Assembly: GCA_022606425.2 (NCBI GenBank)
Contig: JAHDVF020000840.1
Coordinates: 186,001-250,000 of the forward strand
Direction: 5' to 3'
Origin: Lepidostoma basale
Lineage: Eukaryota; Arthropoda; Insecta; Trichoptera; Lepidostomatidae
DNA length: 64,000 nt
Position 1 is the first letter of the stretch. Each line of letters starts with the position of its first letter. The position numbers and the translations under genes are program-made. Below are positions 34,169 through 46,429 of this stretch, in pieces. The notes below the pieces were generated by a model, which searched no databases, had not been told where the DNA came from, and worked only from the letters and a program-made list of their open reading frames with translations.

Positions 34169-34669
34169 ATCATCATCATTATAATTTATACTTCCTTTCG
34201 CTAATTGCGGCCAGATGCATAAGCTTGAACTTGGATTGCGCTCTCGTGCACTTAGCGTAGGGTAAAATTAAAACATTACACACAGCTTTTAACGTAATGA
34301 ATATCATTGGAATGGGAAAAAAATAACTACTATTTGACAAAGAAGACAAAAGGGCTAAGTGTTATTTTGCGCTTAAACAGAAGGGAACAAACAGTTGGAA
34401 GGTTAAATGGCATATGAATATGTATATTTTGGATACTTCTGCAAACATCTTTAACTCGGTAAGCTCATGGATTGTAGCGGTCAAACTTATCGCTAATCTT
34501 CGAAATGATAAGGCGTTATGAAAAATATATTCATTTTTAGAGTTATAAAAGCATTGCTGGACATTTACTGATTTCATTTAACCCTTGTGATAGTAATTTA
34601 TAATGCTAGATAAAATAAATATAAGAATTATGAAAACCTTGTTAGACTATTAAAACAAACAGTTTGTGA

Positions 34670-34720
34670 GGCAAACATGACCGGTTTCAGGGAGTTGCCT
34701 CCATTTCCAAATGACAAAAA
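34670..34720. repeat. Decayed hammerhead-like box
   Basis: On the minus strand GGAG/CTCC stem, then GAAACCGGTC, resembles the hammerhead 3' half. The expected CUGANGA position reads UUGGAAA, so the core is destroyed. Confidence 0.3.
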
Positions 34721-34849
34721 ATATATTGCATGCGTTCATACAATTAATGAGCTCACTGAGTTCAAACAGTAAATCTGGTGGTGAGAATTTGTGAGTTATA
34801 TTTAGAAACCGGGCACGATGGTTTCACAAACTTATATTTCTTGCGACAT

Positions 34850-35078
34850 TATTTCAATCAAATCAAATCAAGTCAAATCAGGAACGCATTAGAGATGGTT
34901 CGACATTAAGAATACAAGATACTCTCCAAAGTCAAGAGTATTTATCCTCTGAACGTACTTTCAAGAATATGAAAGGCGTCGATCTCCGAAGCGATCATGT
35001 TCAGCAGTTTGTTTGCTCTTCCCACCGGCATCACCAGAGGCAGGTTGGTTCTGCATGCTGTGGAAGATAACCATTTGT
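34850..35078 (-). mobile_element. LINE 3' fragment (TNLPLVMPVGRA type)
   Basis: The minus strand encodes ACRTNLPLVMPVGRANKLLN, MIASEIDAFHILESTFRG then a stop. The 3' tail is a pentanucleotide series on the model TTGAT at 34853-34880. Confidence 0.62.
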
Positions 35079-35919
35079 AATATAGTGGATAGTTATAATG
35101 TAAACGTTTTATCTAATAATAAAATAAGTATCCCAGTTTCCAAGTGGTTATAATATACCATATATATTCTCCTTGAATACATAATATTCAAAGTTAATAC
35201 AAATAAATAAAAAAAAACATATATAACCAAAAGGCATACAAATAAAAGCAACGGAATATATAATATAAAAGTAAATATATACCTTATGCAATGATGTCAA
35301 TAGGTTAAAATCAACAAATACTTCTTTTTACTTATTCAAAAGATTCGATTTGCTCTTTGAACAATTTTTTTTTTATAAATCATTATGCAATCATTTCACT
35401 TTTTCCAGCACTTCCGTTCGCTTTCAGATTCGCGCAGCTTTTACGTGTGGCATTGGCCTTCTGTGGATTCCGATCTTGGCTTTATCGCGGTCTTGAACCT
35501 AGTCCGTGGGTACCGGTCACGGCCAATACCGTGTACTTGATTTCAAGCATTCGTTGCTTCAATCATGACCGATAATTGTCCGCATTATGCAATAAACTTA
35601 CTTTGTGCAATAAACTTACGAGGAAATGTCAAACAAGCGTATAGGTTCTGGTATTATTGGTAATAATTATAATAATTTATATGTATTTTTAATGTTACTT
35701 TAGCTATTGTATAAAACTTCACATCAAGCACAATATGAACACGTTCATTTATTCATTATTCAAGCTAAAAGCATTAACACTGTGGAATTCCATAGTTAAT
35801 TTAGAAACAAAAATTTAACACTGTGTATATCCACTTTTAATGTATGTATATTTATAACCAACTAACCGTATTTTGGTGGCATATTTTTATTTGTCAAAAA
35901 AAATGTTTTGGAGTTCTCG

Positions 35920-36245
35920 TATTATTATTCTGGTGACTTGTACTTTAAGAGCGCCGTTTTGTAAAATCAATTACTCCAAGGGCGTACTAGGAAATGACTG
36001 ACCGAACAGTGTAGTCTTTAGAAGTTTCTTAAATTTAACGTCACTATTCTCATACTTAATACTAACATGGAGGCTGTTCCACGCCAACGGACCCGCAACG
36101 CTGAAAGCACGATCATATAAACTTGCTTTATTAGCTCTGACTGGGATTATTATGTTGTTTGCACTTGTATCAACTGATCGGAGTGAAAGTTGCCTTTCCG
36201 TTGGCATGGGTGTCACGCAGAGGTCCGAGTTATACTCCATAATCA
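35920..36245 (-). mobile_element. CR1-like 3' fragment of a second family
   Basis: The minus frame 36240-35971 encodes MEYNSDLCVTPMPTERQLSL, then DRAFSVAGPLAWNSLHVSI and FKKLLKTTLF, the CR1/Jockey C-terminal motif. The 3' end AACGGCGCTCTTAAAG and (AAT)n follow at 35920-35965. Confidence 0.75.
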
Positions 36246-36526
36246 GGTGTAACCATAACAGGAGTTTTTGTTACACCTAAAATGGGAGTATGAATCCAAA
36301 ACAAGTTGTGTTAATTAATTAATTTTTTTTTTCTAAATGGTTTCGCCCCGTGTTGAATGTTCACCCTTAAATATAAACTACGGGTATAAAATGATTTTCG
36401 TAATTTTCATTTGATATATATGTATTTAAATAACAAATTTATAACATAGTTGGCAAGACTTTGAATTAATTTTGCTCTGAGGCGAAACCCAACCTAACCA
36501 AGAAGTGGAAGAGAGGCAGATCAGAT

Positions 36527-36658
36527 GTTGCCATTTTATTGTCACATGATTTTTTTCACCAGACCAAAAACAGTGAGACAGTCTCACTGCTATCGCCGGG
36601 AATCGAACCCGGGACCTTCGGTGAAGCAGTCAAAGCACATACCACTCGGCGAAACACA
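36527..36658 (-). mobile_element. SINE-A, head and part of core
   Basis: In minus orientation: GCCGAGTGGTATGTGC, CCCGGGTTCGATTCCCGGCG, AGTGAGACTGTCTCACTG, TTTGGTCTGGTG. The B box is perfect. A family A tail starts directly to its right. Confidence 0.75.
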
Positions 36659-36660
36659 TA

Positions 36661-36865
36661 CCAAGGCCAAGGAAGACATGGCATGACCAAATTAATATAT
36701 AACTGAATGATGGCCATCTTCGAAATATGAACAATCGCGCATGGCACGATGTGTGAATGAAGAAGAGGCGCGAGAGTTATGCCAGGATAAAACAGTGTGG
36801 CGGTCTATCCTCTCTGCCTACTCATCCGGGGAAACGGCGTAATAGTTATTTAGATAGTTAATTTT
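36661..36865 (+). mobile_element. RTE-like family A (second subfamily) tail
   Basis: AGGAAGACATGGCATGACC, GGCACGATGTGTGAATG, GTGTGGCGGTCTATCCTC, ATCCGGGGAAACGGCG. The tail is degraded to GTTATTTAGATAGTTA. It abuts a SINE on its left. Confidence 0.65.
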
Positions 36866-36954
36866 TTGGTGGTTTGATCCATTTTATTCAATGTTTGTAC
36901 TTCTATGCTACCTGTGGATTGAATTGGCAAAAATGGATTGAGATATCTGTTCGT

Positions 36955-37295
36955 ATCATTATACAACAAATACACAAAATTACGAAAAAAGTTTATTTTT
37001 ATCTGTATATAGAAACATTATAGATGAATTCGTTTACCGAAAATCTAGTGCTAATAAAATATGTTCTCTCAAGACACATAATACCGAATGCACGAACTAA
37101 GACAGGACAATCAAGGATATTGAACAATGGACTGAAACTCTACAATGAACTACCAAAAGACACAAGGAGTCTCATTACAACTCAATTCAAAATATACCTG
37201 AAACATTACATTATTAAAATTAAGATCTAAAAATGTATCCATATAACCCAATTGTTTTTTTTAAATATATTAAATAAAAAAAATAAAAAAATAAA
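36955..37295 (+). mobile_element. LINE 3' fragment of another family
   Basis: The frame 37024-37230 contains IPNARTKTGQSRILNNGLKL, YNELPKDTR, FKIYLKHY, which matches the C-terminal NGxxxYNxLP pattern of some non-LTR reverse transcriptases. It ends in an A-rich tail (AATAAAAAAA) at 37265-37295. Confidence 0.6.
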
Positions 37296-37299
37296 AATC

Positions 37300-38080
37300 T
37301 TCTACACTTGTACAATACTGTATTATCAAGTATGGATTTTATTATCGCTGATCGATTGTGTACTTTTAACAACGTGTTTAATGTCTTAAATATGCGCCCA
37401 AGTATTGTAACACGTTGAATCGTTAAAAAATTAAAGAAATTAATCTTCGTGGATGGACTTTTTGTGAGGTGCTAATGTTACTGGTGTGAGAGCGTAGCCC
37501 AGGGCGAATGCATCATCCAATGAGGAGTCGTGTACCAGCACCAGCACCAGCTCCGAGGAGATTAATGGTATTGCATTACGAAATTTAGATTTCACTAGCT
37601 GCTTACACCGGTATGCCCAAACACGGAATGGGTCGATTTCAATTCGGAAGTTTGACGGCCAATTAAGGCTATCGAAGTTTATTTACGACAAATTTAAGAG
37701 CAATCTTATTGAATGTTATTTTATCTTTGACACCGTAAATATTAATGGCTTGCTTTTACGTCACTTCTGATCACCGTTAGCTAATTTTAACATCTTGTAA
37801 TTGCCGCTTACCCACGAAAGATTACGTTTTTAGATATGAATTTTAAACTTTTCTTAAGCATTAGTTACACATTAAGCATTTTACTTTACTTAAACATTAA
37901 GCATTTTATCTTTGATAAATTGCCATACAATAAAACTGTTTATTTACATTTCTATTTAAGGCACATTGTAATTAATTTATGGGCTGGAAATATATTTAAT
38001 TTTGAAAGAGTGTGGAACTCTGTCCTCTTTATCTGCCCTTGCAAAGAAACCGCGTAATAGTTAGTTATAATTAATATTTT
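37300..38080. other. Intron sequence, nothing recognised
   Basis: 37440-37700 is non-repetitive and balanced in composition, with CAGCACCAGCACCAGC. Possible regulatory DNA. Confidence 0.4.
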
Positions 38081-38084
38081 CCCA

Positions 38085-38260
38085 ATCTTTAGTCTGGTGT
38101 AGAATTCACGTGACAATAAAATGGCGACAGATTAGCTACCTGTAACATGTCACAAGAATCACTACGATAACTGTAATAATACCCTTTACATCGATTTGGC
38201 TCATGCTGTCATGACGTAAAGAGCGATTCAACAAAATAATAATAATAATAATTTCAAAAC
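38085..38260 (+). mobile_element. SINE-A, 5'-truncated
   Basis: TTTAGTCTGGTGTAGAATTC, GACAATAAAATGGCGACAG, TTTACATCGATTTGGCTC, AAGAGCGATTCAACAAAA, (TAA)n. No tRNA head. Confidence 0.75.
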
Positions 38261-39739
38261 ATACACGAATAACGTTACATTAACTATTTTAGTAACCGTT
38301 GTACTGTGAATAACAATAAGTAATAATTAAACTTTGATCTACTGACTTTTGATTAACAGTATCAAAAGTTTACATACTTAATCAAACTTGTTATTGGAGC
38401 AAGGCAGACGATAGACAGAGGATGTTTTTGAATGGCCAAAGTAATGAGTTAAGGACCCTTACATATCTAACGAGTATTACTGCACAAATCAAAGATAATA
38501 ATTTTTCATTCTTTCACGAGTATTACCAAAATCTTCTTCTTGGATCCTTCGATCGATTATATTGCACGTCTGATACTTAAAATTTCAAGTTAGGCCTGAT
38601 ATCTTAAACTCGAGTTGCAGGTTTTTTTCCAAGTGGTTTGTCTCCAAGTCTGCATCATTTGCGCTTAGTGACTCTTTCTCGGATTAGCCTTTCCCCTGCC
38701 ATGACCATGAGAACGGTATTTGACACAGTTTAGGAAATACCTGGAGCTATCAGAGTCTAAATTCTTTAACTACATATCTTTGCATTAATAATTAAATCTG
38801 ATTGCTAGTTCACATGTGCTTATGTCCGATGCCACATTCAGTTTTGCTTAATAATTACGTTGAATATGTTTATGATAAAATAATCTTATATCTTAAAAGC
38901 AAGTTCGTGTTTGCAAAATTAGAATTCTTATCACGAGCCTCCTCTGAACATCTCGTCCAAATGTACTGCAATATAGACGTAATATTCCACTGCAGGTTAG
39001 TGGACAGAAATAACGGACACACATTTCCCATCATACAAAAACCAAGGCACTACACAAAACGTCATTTTAATACTAACAATATACGTAATACCACTTCGAA
39101 TGGACTCGGTTGACCCAAATTCCAAATGCAGAGACTTCGAGTACCATTCAAAACGTCATTTATATAGTAAATTGAATGAAGTGTGATACTTCGAATGTAC
39201 CACTTGGCTAGCGGGATATTTCCAATGACGCCTCGTGACGATAACCGGTTCTTTTAATTATTCAAAAGTTATTTTGGTATTCTCAAAAGCTTCCGATGTT
39301 TTTTTTAATACCCCGATCACGTTTTTTTCAGATTACAGTAAAGTCATTAAGTGACTGATAACAGTCGTCAGCTGGTCTGATTATAATCAAGAAAATCAGG
39401 TTGATTTTATTATATCGGATCACTCGTGTTTGGATTAATTGAATAGCGGAATTAGTATACGTATTAATTAGTAAACTGTACATAGTTCATTTTGAATAAA
39501 TATTTGTGTAGAATATTTCTGTTTGAAAGATTCTTGAATATTGTACAAAATATATTTTTAATTGATTTGTGGCATTGTTGATAAATATTTTAGGACAATA
39601 ATACTTATTTGTTTCTGATGTTAGACGGTGGCTATTTCGTAACCCAGAGTCTATCCGGTAGGAAGAGCATTTCGGATAGTTTTTCCCCCAGTGAGATGAA
39701 CAGGACGTGTCATTCGTAACTCTGACGATAGTTGGACAA

Positions 39740-39880
39740 AAGGCCTTCTCTGCTGGTGACCTAGAACTACGAGCCGAAACCCAAGATATCCTTAACTTCG
39801 ATGGAGGGACGATATTAAAGAGACCACCAGTCCAACATGGACGTCATGGACGAGGTTCTTTTGAATAAATTCGAAATCCT
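39740..39880 (+). mobile_element. Possible decayed RTE-like fragment
   Basis: One frame contains RNPRYP, then LRWRDDIKETTSPTW, resembling the GRPxLRWxDDI block of RTE tails. Otherwise unrecognisable. Confidence 0.3.
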
Positions 39881-40096
39881 TGTCTAAATTCACTTGTTTT
39901 AAAGTTGTATACTTTTTTTTTAAATCTTCTTCTTTTAGACCTTCGGTATGTTCCTGTAATCAGGCTGGCCTTTAAATTCTATTAATTAAATGAAAGCGTT
40001 TATATATAATATATTTTCAAACTTTTTTTAACTACCAACCCATTTCTTTCAGAGTTTCACACACTTTGTTAGGTGTCTAATGTTTATTTTGTTATA

Positions 40097-40128
40097 CTGA
40101 CGAAGTTCCGATTGGAGCGAAACCGATT
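40097..40128 (+). ncRNA. Decayed hammerhead ribozyme motif
   Basis: CTGACGA at 40097-40103, extra A, stem II GTTCC/GGAGC with GATT loop, and GAAAC at 40119-40123. Stem III has lost its second pair (AT instead of GT) and no stem I can be drawn. It is a degraded relative of 45374-45413. Confidence 0.45.
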
Positions 40129-40357
40129 AAAAAAAACGTAGGAAAATGGTGTAAAACAAAAGATTAAGGCGTATTTTTTTAATTAAAAAAAAAAAAGTTA
40201 TCTCGCAAATAGTCCAAATGTGTTACGAAGATATTAAAATAACAAATTAACTTAATTTAAATCTAAGGATTCATTGAAATATTGTGGTTATAGTGTCCTA
40301 GATAAATTCTCCGGTTGCCTTATTAATTAACTAAAGTATAAAATATTTCAATTAAAT

Positions 40358-40590
40358 ATGTTAACGATGTAAATGGAACTAGAAATAGGGAAAGACTGAG
40401 GTAAACGTGTCAAGATCAAATAAATCAAATATTGAATGTCGGCCACGTGCAGAGTCAGAGAAATCAGAGTCAGGGATGTATGAATGTTGAGGAATCGAGA
40501 GAAATATGTCAGGAAAGAAAATTGTGGCAGTCCATTCTTTCTGCCTACCCTTTCGAGTAGACTGCGTGATGGTTAGTTAGTTAGTTACTT
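40358..40590 (+). mobile_element. RTE-like family A tail
   Basis: TGTTAACGATGTAAATGG, TTGAATGTCGGCCACGTG, TCAGGAAAGAAAATTGTGG, GCGTGATGGTTAGTTAGTTA. One 20-base block is deleted near the CMTRCMN codons. Confidence 0.72.
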
Positions 40591-41074
40591 TGAAATATTT
40601 AAATATGAATAATATTTAAAATCGTTTTTTTTATTGTATTTAATAAAGCAAAACATTTTCTTTTGAAACATACTTATAAAATAGTATATAAATCAATTTG
40701 GTTTATTTTCAAGAAAAAATACTTAATTGCATAAATCACTCCCTGTTATAACAACATCATTGTGTAATAAGAATAACACGTGTTTAATGCTCTATTCAAG
40801 GCCAGTTCAAAGCATGTATATTTTTTTTGTTTTGGAGGTAAAATCGATAGCAATCGCACCGTGTACGTTAAGTACGGAATAATCGTCTTTTGTAAAACAC
40901 TTAATTCAAACATCCCGCTTCTACTCGGTGTTCTTAAAAATAGGGTTCATTTTAGACATCGCTTTTGTGTTATAGAAAGAAGTTGATTTTTCAAGTACAG
41001 ACTAATTCGTATTTCTTAGTAAGTGTACGTATATGAGGTACTGATTTAATTTTTAATGATTTTTGTAATCAACA

Positions 41075-41335
41075 TCATCATCATCAGACATTAGTCGTCC
41101 AGTGTAGGACATAGGCTTCCATTTCCGACTTCCACAACTCTCTATCCTTCGCGATTCTGTGCCATTGAAATTTTGTTACTCGTTTGATGTCATCAGACCA
41201 TCTTGTTTGTGGTCTGCCCGGATTTTTGTGGCCGGTTCTCGGTCGCCACTCCAGGGTGCGTCTGGACCACCGATCATCCGTTGTCCTGGCTATATGACCG
41301 GCCCAATTCCACTTAAACGAAGCTATTTTGCATGC
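41075..41335 (-). mobile_element. RTE-like family E, 3' fragment
   Basis: Minus strand: SFKWNWAGHIARTTDDRW, RTGHKNPGRPQTRWSDDIKR, KSEMEAYVLHWTT, then (GAT)n tail at 41080. Confidence 0.72.
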
Positions 41336-41577
41336 TTATTTTTTGTAATATGTCTTTAAAAAAATGATCACGTATTTGATATTATAATATAAAAATAATT
41401 AATATTGCACGACAATAATTTTTTTTAAAGTAATTGTTTTATAGTAAACATTAGGTGCAAACACTGGATTCCATTTGATTTTTTAAAAACATTTTTTTGA
41501 TGAAGAAATGTAAAAAAAGTATTAATTCTTAAAGTAAACTAATTCAACCCTTATAATAATATTTGAAAAATATTCAT

Positions 41578-41815
41578 TTACCGCGGGGGATTGAGATTAC
41601 GATCACTTAGCAAAACGAATATCAGAGTTGTTTCCGAGGGGTGGCTAGTTCCTATCAACAACAGGTCGGCACCGATCTCTTTGTCTGTTGAACACGTTTC
41701 ATGCATTATGTATGGGAGAGCTTTCTGTAAGCTCTGCCTAAGTAAGTACCTCGAACAGGAAGCTTTGACCCCGGCCCGTCTGACCCGCACTCGCTCTACG
41801 TGGATGTAATCGGCT
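41578..41815. other. GC-richer block with open frames on both strands
   Basis: Contains CGCGGGGGATTGAG and CCCCGGCCCGTCTGACCCGC with a GTAAGT at about 41742. Frames of 70-72 codons exist on both strands. Not recognised. Confidence 0.22.
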
Positions 41816-42029
41816 TACCATTTCTTTTAGCGATAGTTTAGCAGTGAATTATTCAGGTCGCCCGTCAGGTGAATCCGCCCACTATCTTCTAAAATGAGTA
41901 TTACTTTATTTGATATTTACGGTAAATAAGCACTATTTACGGTAAACTATTTTCTACTTTTGATAACAGACGCAAACGTTTTTAATGTAATGAAATATTT
42001 CATTGTGATGAAATTGATCATAGACAAAA

Positions 42030-42225
42030 CATTTATATTATTTTAAAATATAGCATTTCAGTGGGATATTCTATTTCTTCTATATTCGTCATCGCTTTGT
42101 GTTGTGGATTCACATTTGAATAACTTTTTGGAAACATTGTATTATCACAACACTTTTTTGCGCTTTTCACAAACATGTTTCGGGACACTAACTTCCCTTC
42201 TATAGTGTATGAATTTTAAATTAAA
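42030..42225. repeat. Relative of the ACATGTC fold-back family, decayed hammerhead
   Basis: TTCTTCTATATTCGTCATCG, CTTTGTGTTGTGGATTCAC, then on the minus strand CUAUAGA in place of CUGANGA, stem GGGA/UCCC and GAAACAUGUU. The core is mutated at two or more conserved positions. Block TTCTTCTATATTCGTCAT also occurs at 15940 and, in variant form, at 56945 and 61326. Confidence 0.45.
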
Positions 42226-42534
42226 ATTTAAAAATTCAATACTTAAAATAAATTTAAATGTAACGAAATATTTTTGGTAAAATATATATATTTTTTACTA
42301 CTATTTATTATTATTTTTAATGGTCCTCTATTGGAATTTCATAAAGTAATATTTATGTTTTATAATGACGTCACTTACTCGCTTGCGATTATTTTAACGA
42401 AATAAAACTAACATTCCATATTGATATTTTACAATTCAAAACAACCCTTTAAACTATAAAATAATTAAATTATACAAGTGGATAAAACAAATTTTAATAA
42501 AACTGATTTACTTAATTCCAAATTGTATGTGTTA

Positions 42535-42975
42535 AGTTATGTGCATAAAATAAGTGAAGCATGGAATTGGATGAAGGATAAAAGAGGAAAAAATGCAGTA
42601 GAAATGAGATCTCCTACATGTATGTTTATAAATCTGTATATGATAGAGTGCCAAATACAAATGTAAGAAGTGAATGCAGTGCGAATGAACGTGTTATGAA
42701 CTAAATGAAAGGAAAGGACTAATGAAATCATCAAGATCATTAAGATGATTTTGACACATGGAAAGAATTAATGAAGAAATAATGGTGAAAAAAGTATATG
42801 TAAACGACGTAACGGAACTAGAAAGAGAGGAAGGACAAATTAATCAAACATTAATTGTCGGTCACCACGCGATGTATGAATGAAAGAAGTGAGAAAATGT
42901 GGTGGTCCATTATTTCTGCCTAATCCTTTGGCGAGACGGCGTGTTAATTAGTCGGTTAGTTAGTTAATTATGTAT
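42535..42975 (+). mobile_element. RTE-like family A, decayed
   Basis: GAAGCATGGAATTGG, AAATGCAGTAGAAATGAG, AAGTGAATGCAGTGCGAATG, GGCGAGACGGCGTG, GGTTAGTTAGTTAATT. Several deletions and stops. Confidence 0.68.
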
Positions 42976-43065
42976 GACGTTAATTAAATTTTAAATTTCA
43001 AATTAATTAAATTTAATCGTTATCCTGCGTAATTCCAATCTATTGTTAACTTAATATTTTATGTT

Positions 43066-43280
43066 GGCTTCTTCTTTCGGTGCCGTGTCAGGTCCCCCCA
43101 ACGTCGGCGATCACTGGAGCAATAGCATCTCTATCCTGCGCCACTTGGAACAGGTTCCGAACTCTTGTTGTTCCTGTCCACTCTTTGATGTTCCGCAGCC
43201 AGGACAGCTGCATTCTATCAACTCCCCGACGTCCCTCCACTTTACCCATTAATATCAGTCGAAGTCGATAATATGTTGGC
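43066..43280 (-). mobile_element. RTE-like family B tail
   Basis: TTCTTTCGGTGCCGTGTCAG, GTCCCCCCAACG, GCGATCACTGGAG, CCAGGACAGCTGCATTC. The + frames here are antisense shadows. Confidence 0.6.
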
Positions 43281-44189
43281 TATTGTAGCATAATTGAAAC
43301 GCGTACAATAATCACAGCCTTAGCTTTAGGGATGATGGGATAACGGAAACCGAATTCGATCCGAGCGAAGAAGTTCGCAATGTGAATGAATACCATTATG
43401 ATCAGATACGGACGCTTCCAGCCGACGATAAATTAAACATATTGAATTCAGTTACATTGTAAACAGAGTACTAATGTAAATACTTGCGAGTATCATTGTG
43501 ACCCTAGAGAGTGTGCTTGGAAGGTGAGGCTGTATATTCGTAATATTATGTACATAAATATACAGTTGTTCATTGAAACATTAACTACATTGTTCTAGAC
43601 AAATGTTTATGACGCTGGCATACAACTTGGACATTGTAGAGTTGTTACCATCATTCTCAAGTTAGTACTGGTCAGGAAACGCCACATTTTTTGACGTGGG
43701 CGCCACGTACAAATGTCAAAAAGTAAACATTTGTTCTGAAGACAAAGGTTACGCAATTTAATACGCTTGTACGGTCGTTAATTACTCATTTCGTGTACGA
43801 AAACTATTTATGTTTGATTGATATTATAAATATCATCTAATTTGTTGACTGAGTTTTTACAGTACACGTCTTATACTTGTTCTATACATATCATATTGAT
43901 AATAAATTATAAGATACTAATTGTTTAGTATAGCATGAAACGCAATTAAGAAAATCTTCTTTCTCTTTTCTATTCTTCGGATTTTTGGTTTATCTCTACG
44001 CAACCATACCAATTTTCCTGAATTTTTTTAATATACTCAACATTCCAATATTTATTAATTGGAACGAAATAAAATGGTTATGACGCCAAACGTAAGGCAT
44101 ATTTTATAACTTAAAACACTTAAGTTAAGTTACTTGTGTATTAAATGTGTTATATATTGAATTGTCTGATTACTCACGTTGAATATATC

Positions 44190-44295
44190 ATGACAATTAA
44201 TACGAATGAAAACGTCAGTTTTCTAGAAGTTTTATTATATTTTATGGGAATGACAAGTTTCGCCCTTCTAAGGCTTATTAGCTAATTATCAAATG
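44190..44295. repeat. Left arm of the TACGAATGAAAACG fold-back family
   Basis: AATTAATACGAATGAAAACG, TCAGTTTTCTAGAAGTTTTA, TTATGGGAATGACAAG, TTTCGCCCTTCTAAGGC, TTATCAAATG. It is very close to the family consensus. Confidence 0.6.
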
Positions 44296-44884
44296 ATAAG
44301 ATGAGATTTATTATATTTTGTAGGATTTACATATCTTGCCAGGACATTCTTATATCATTTAACAATCCTTTAGTAAAGCGGATCAAGTTACTTCTAGAAA
44401 ACGGTATATTCGTATTAAATATTGTGAAATTCGCCATTCTACAAGAGACACTAGCTAAAAATAACACAAAAGGTATTTGGTTCTGCAAAACAATTGAAGT
44501 TAATTTACAAGAGCAAATATATTTCAACTTGCATTTGATTAAATTAGCATAAGTCAGTTTGTAATGTGGTCTAGCTATTCTACAAATGCTCGCCCATTAA
44601 TTGAAGATTCAGGCAACTCCTACAGAACATTATGCCTTTCGCATCTCTAATGCAACATTCTGCCTCAGATGCATCTAGTATGCAGTGTACGGATATCTCC
44701 GATCTGGTCTTACTCTTCCGGCTTGGATATCTAACTTTAGAACCTATTTTAACTTGTGATGTTCATACGTGGATATTTTAACAAGATAATCACATTGTAC
44801 AAACCTGTAAATACACAATAATCTATTTTATTTTTATTATAATGTCAGATGCAAGTTCCTATTTAATACAGGATAATATCAATT

Positions 44885-45020
44885 ATGTATTTATTGTTTT
44901 TAGAACAATTATGTAAAACACCATATAAAATAATTAATTCGAATAACATTCAATAATGCCTTACGAATGCGAAATATGTCATTCCCATGAAATTTAATAA
45001 AACTTCTAGAAAATTATTAG
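44885..45020. repeat. Rearranged copy of the TACGAATGAAAACG fold-back family
   Basis: ATGTATTTATTGTTTTTAG, AACAATTATGTAAAACACC, then ATAATGCCTTACG, CGAAATATGTCATTCCCATG and AAACTTCTAGAAAATTA. Confidence 0.5.
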
Positions 45021-45124
45021 TTATAAATTATGTATTTGGCAACAAATGAATAATACAAATTTATTTTGGTTTTAAATGACAGTACATTCCTCGATATAAT
45101 AAGAAAATTACAACAATCTATTGT

Positions 45125-45292
45125 ATTACAATTTATGGGAATGACATGTTTCGCCTTTCTAAGACATTATCAAATGTCAGATAAATTTTTGGACACATTG
45201 AAATATTTAATCCCCATAAATTATAATAAAACTTCTAGAAAACAGACGTTTACATTCGTATTAATTACTTAATATAGAACTTTCGTATGACG
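45125..45292. repeat. Fold-back element, TACGAATGAAAACG family
   Basis: TTTATGGGAATGACATG, TTTCGCCTTTCTAAGAC, ATTATCAAATGTCAG, then CCCCATAAATTATAATAAAA, CTTCTAGAAAACAGACG and ATTCGTATTAATTAC. The 5' tip of the left arm is missing. Confidence 0.55.
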
Positions 45293-45329
45293 CACTTAAT
45301 CTGTGGGGTAATATTATTAAATAAAATAA

Positions 45330-45430
45330 TAATAAACTTTTAGTATTTGTATCTAAACCACTTTATTTGGTAACACCAACTGGTTTCGCTCCCGCCGAAG
45401 CTTCGTCAGGGTGAGTGTGATTGTCAGTTC
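45330..45430. repeat. Single arm of the CCGGTTTC fold-back family
   Basis: AACCACTTTATTTGGTAAC followed by the hammerhead box in reverse matches the left arm of 47085-47290 (AACCATTTTATTTAG). No inverted partner arm is seen. Confidence 0.45.
45374..45413 (-). ncRNA. Hammerhead ribozyme motif, type I, complete
   Basis: On the minus strand: stem I CACC (45410-45413) pairs with GGUG (45374-45377). CUGACGA is at 45403-45409, followed by an extra A at 45402. Stem II GCUUC/GGAGC has 5 bp including one G-U and a GGCG loop. GAAAC is at 45383-45387, stem III is AC/GU with loop CA, and U17 is at 45378 (GUU triplet). All core bases are intact. Related copies with the same stem II are at 40097 (+), 47150 and 54906. 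Confidence 0.75.
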
Positions 45431-46429
45431 GCTCTCTGATTGTATTATAATTTAACTTAATATAGGGTTTTACATCATTTTAAAGAATAAAAAAATCAAT
45501 ATATTATGTTGCATTGATAATCATTTTCTTATCGATAATAAGATATCGTATAAAAAGATTTTCCTAAAATCTTAAAGGATTCTGAATGAAGCTGTTATAG
45601 AAAGTTATTTCATCCTCGAACAAAGAACATTCTAAATGTAACTAGCATCCTGTGAAATGGTACAAAAGGAGGATTTAGATAAAGAGCTATTTTAGGGGAA
45701 AAAAGGTATGGGGATTTGGATCAAATCACATTATTTACTCTGAATGACTCTTGAGCGGACGTACGAGTATTAATAAATATCTTTTATTTATTTACTAATA
45801 TGAGAAACATTATTATATACGCTATCAAGGGATATTTGATTTGGGATAGTATTTAAAAAATTATACGAATAAAAATTCAGTGAAATTAAACCTGAAGAAT
45901 GACTTGTACATTTATAATGAATACAAACCTCTTTAATACATAATTTTCTTATTAAGTGGCACTTACATATTTTTAGTGTATTTTTTAGATTTAATTAAAT
46001 TTCTAATAAAGAGAAAAATTCAATAAATCTCTTAGTAAAGCCAACTTTAGTAAGAAAAAATTCTGGATCAATTTTACCAACCTAAATTAATCGTTCTTTA
46101 GATATTTTTTTTTCAAATTATTTTGCAAATATGCAGCAATATTATCGTAAAAATAATATTAAACAAATGGATTCAATCACTTTCGTTGCAGATTAAAATC
46201 CATACTAATTTGTATAAAAAGTTCTATTTTATATGTAGAAGGATAAGGAAATTGAACGATGAGTGGTACAATTCACTTGGAGGAAATACCTGCTTAAGCA
46301 AAGGAAGAGAAATTTCCTATAATCCCTCACATTACCGATTCCCATTAGTCTCGTATAATTCTTCCATTTCTGCAAACACTCGCGCTTCCATTAGTGGAAT
46401 AGTCTAATAAATGTATATAAAATCCAATT

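Noticed and set aside
42160..42225. Active hammerhead
   Set aside because: The box reads CUAUAGA, with more than one essential base changed, so only ancestry can be claimed.
44301..44552. 83-codon + strand protein
   Set aside because: AT-rich frame next to a fold-back arm with an equal-length frame on the other strand; no motif.
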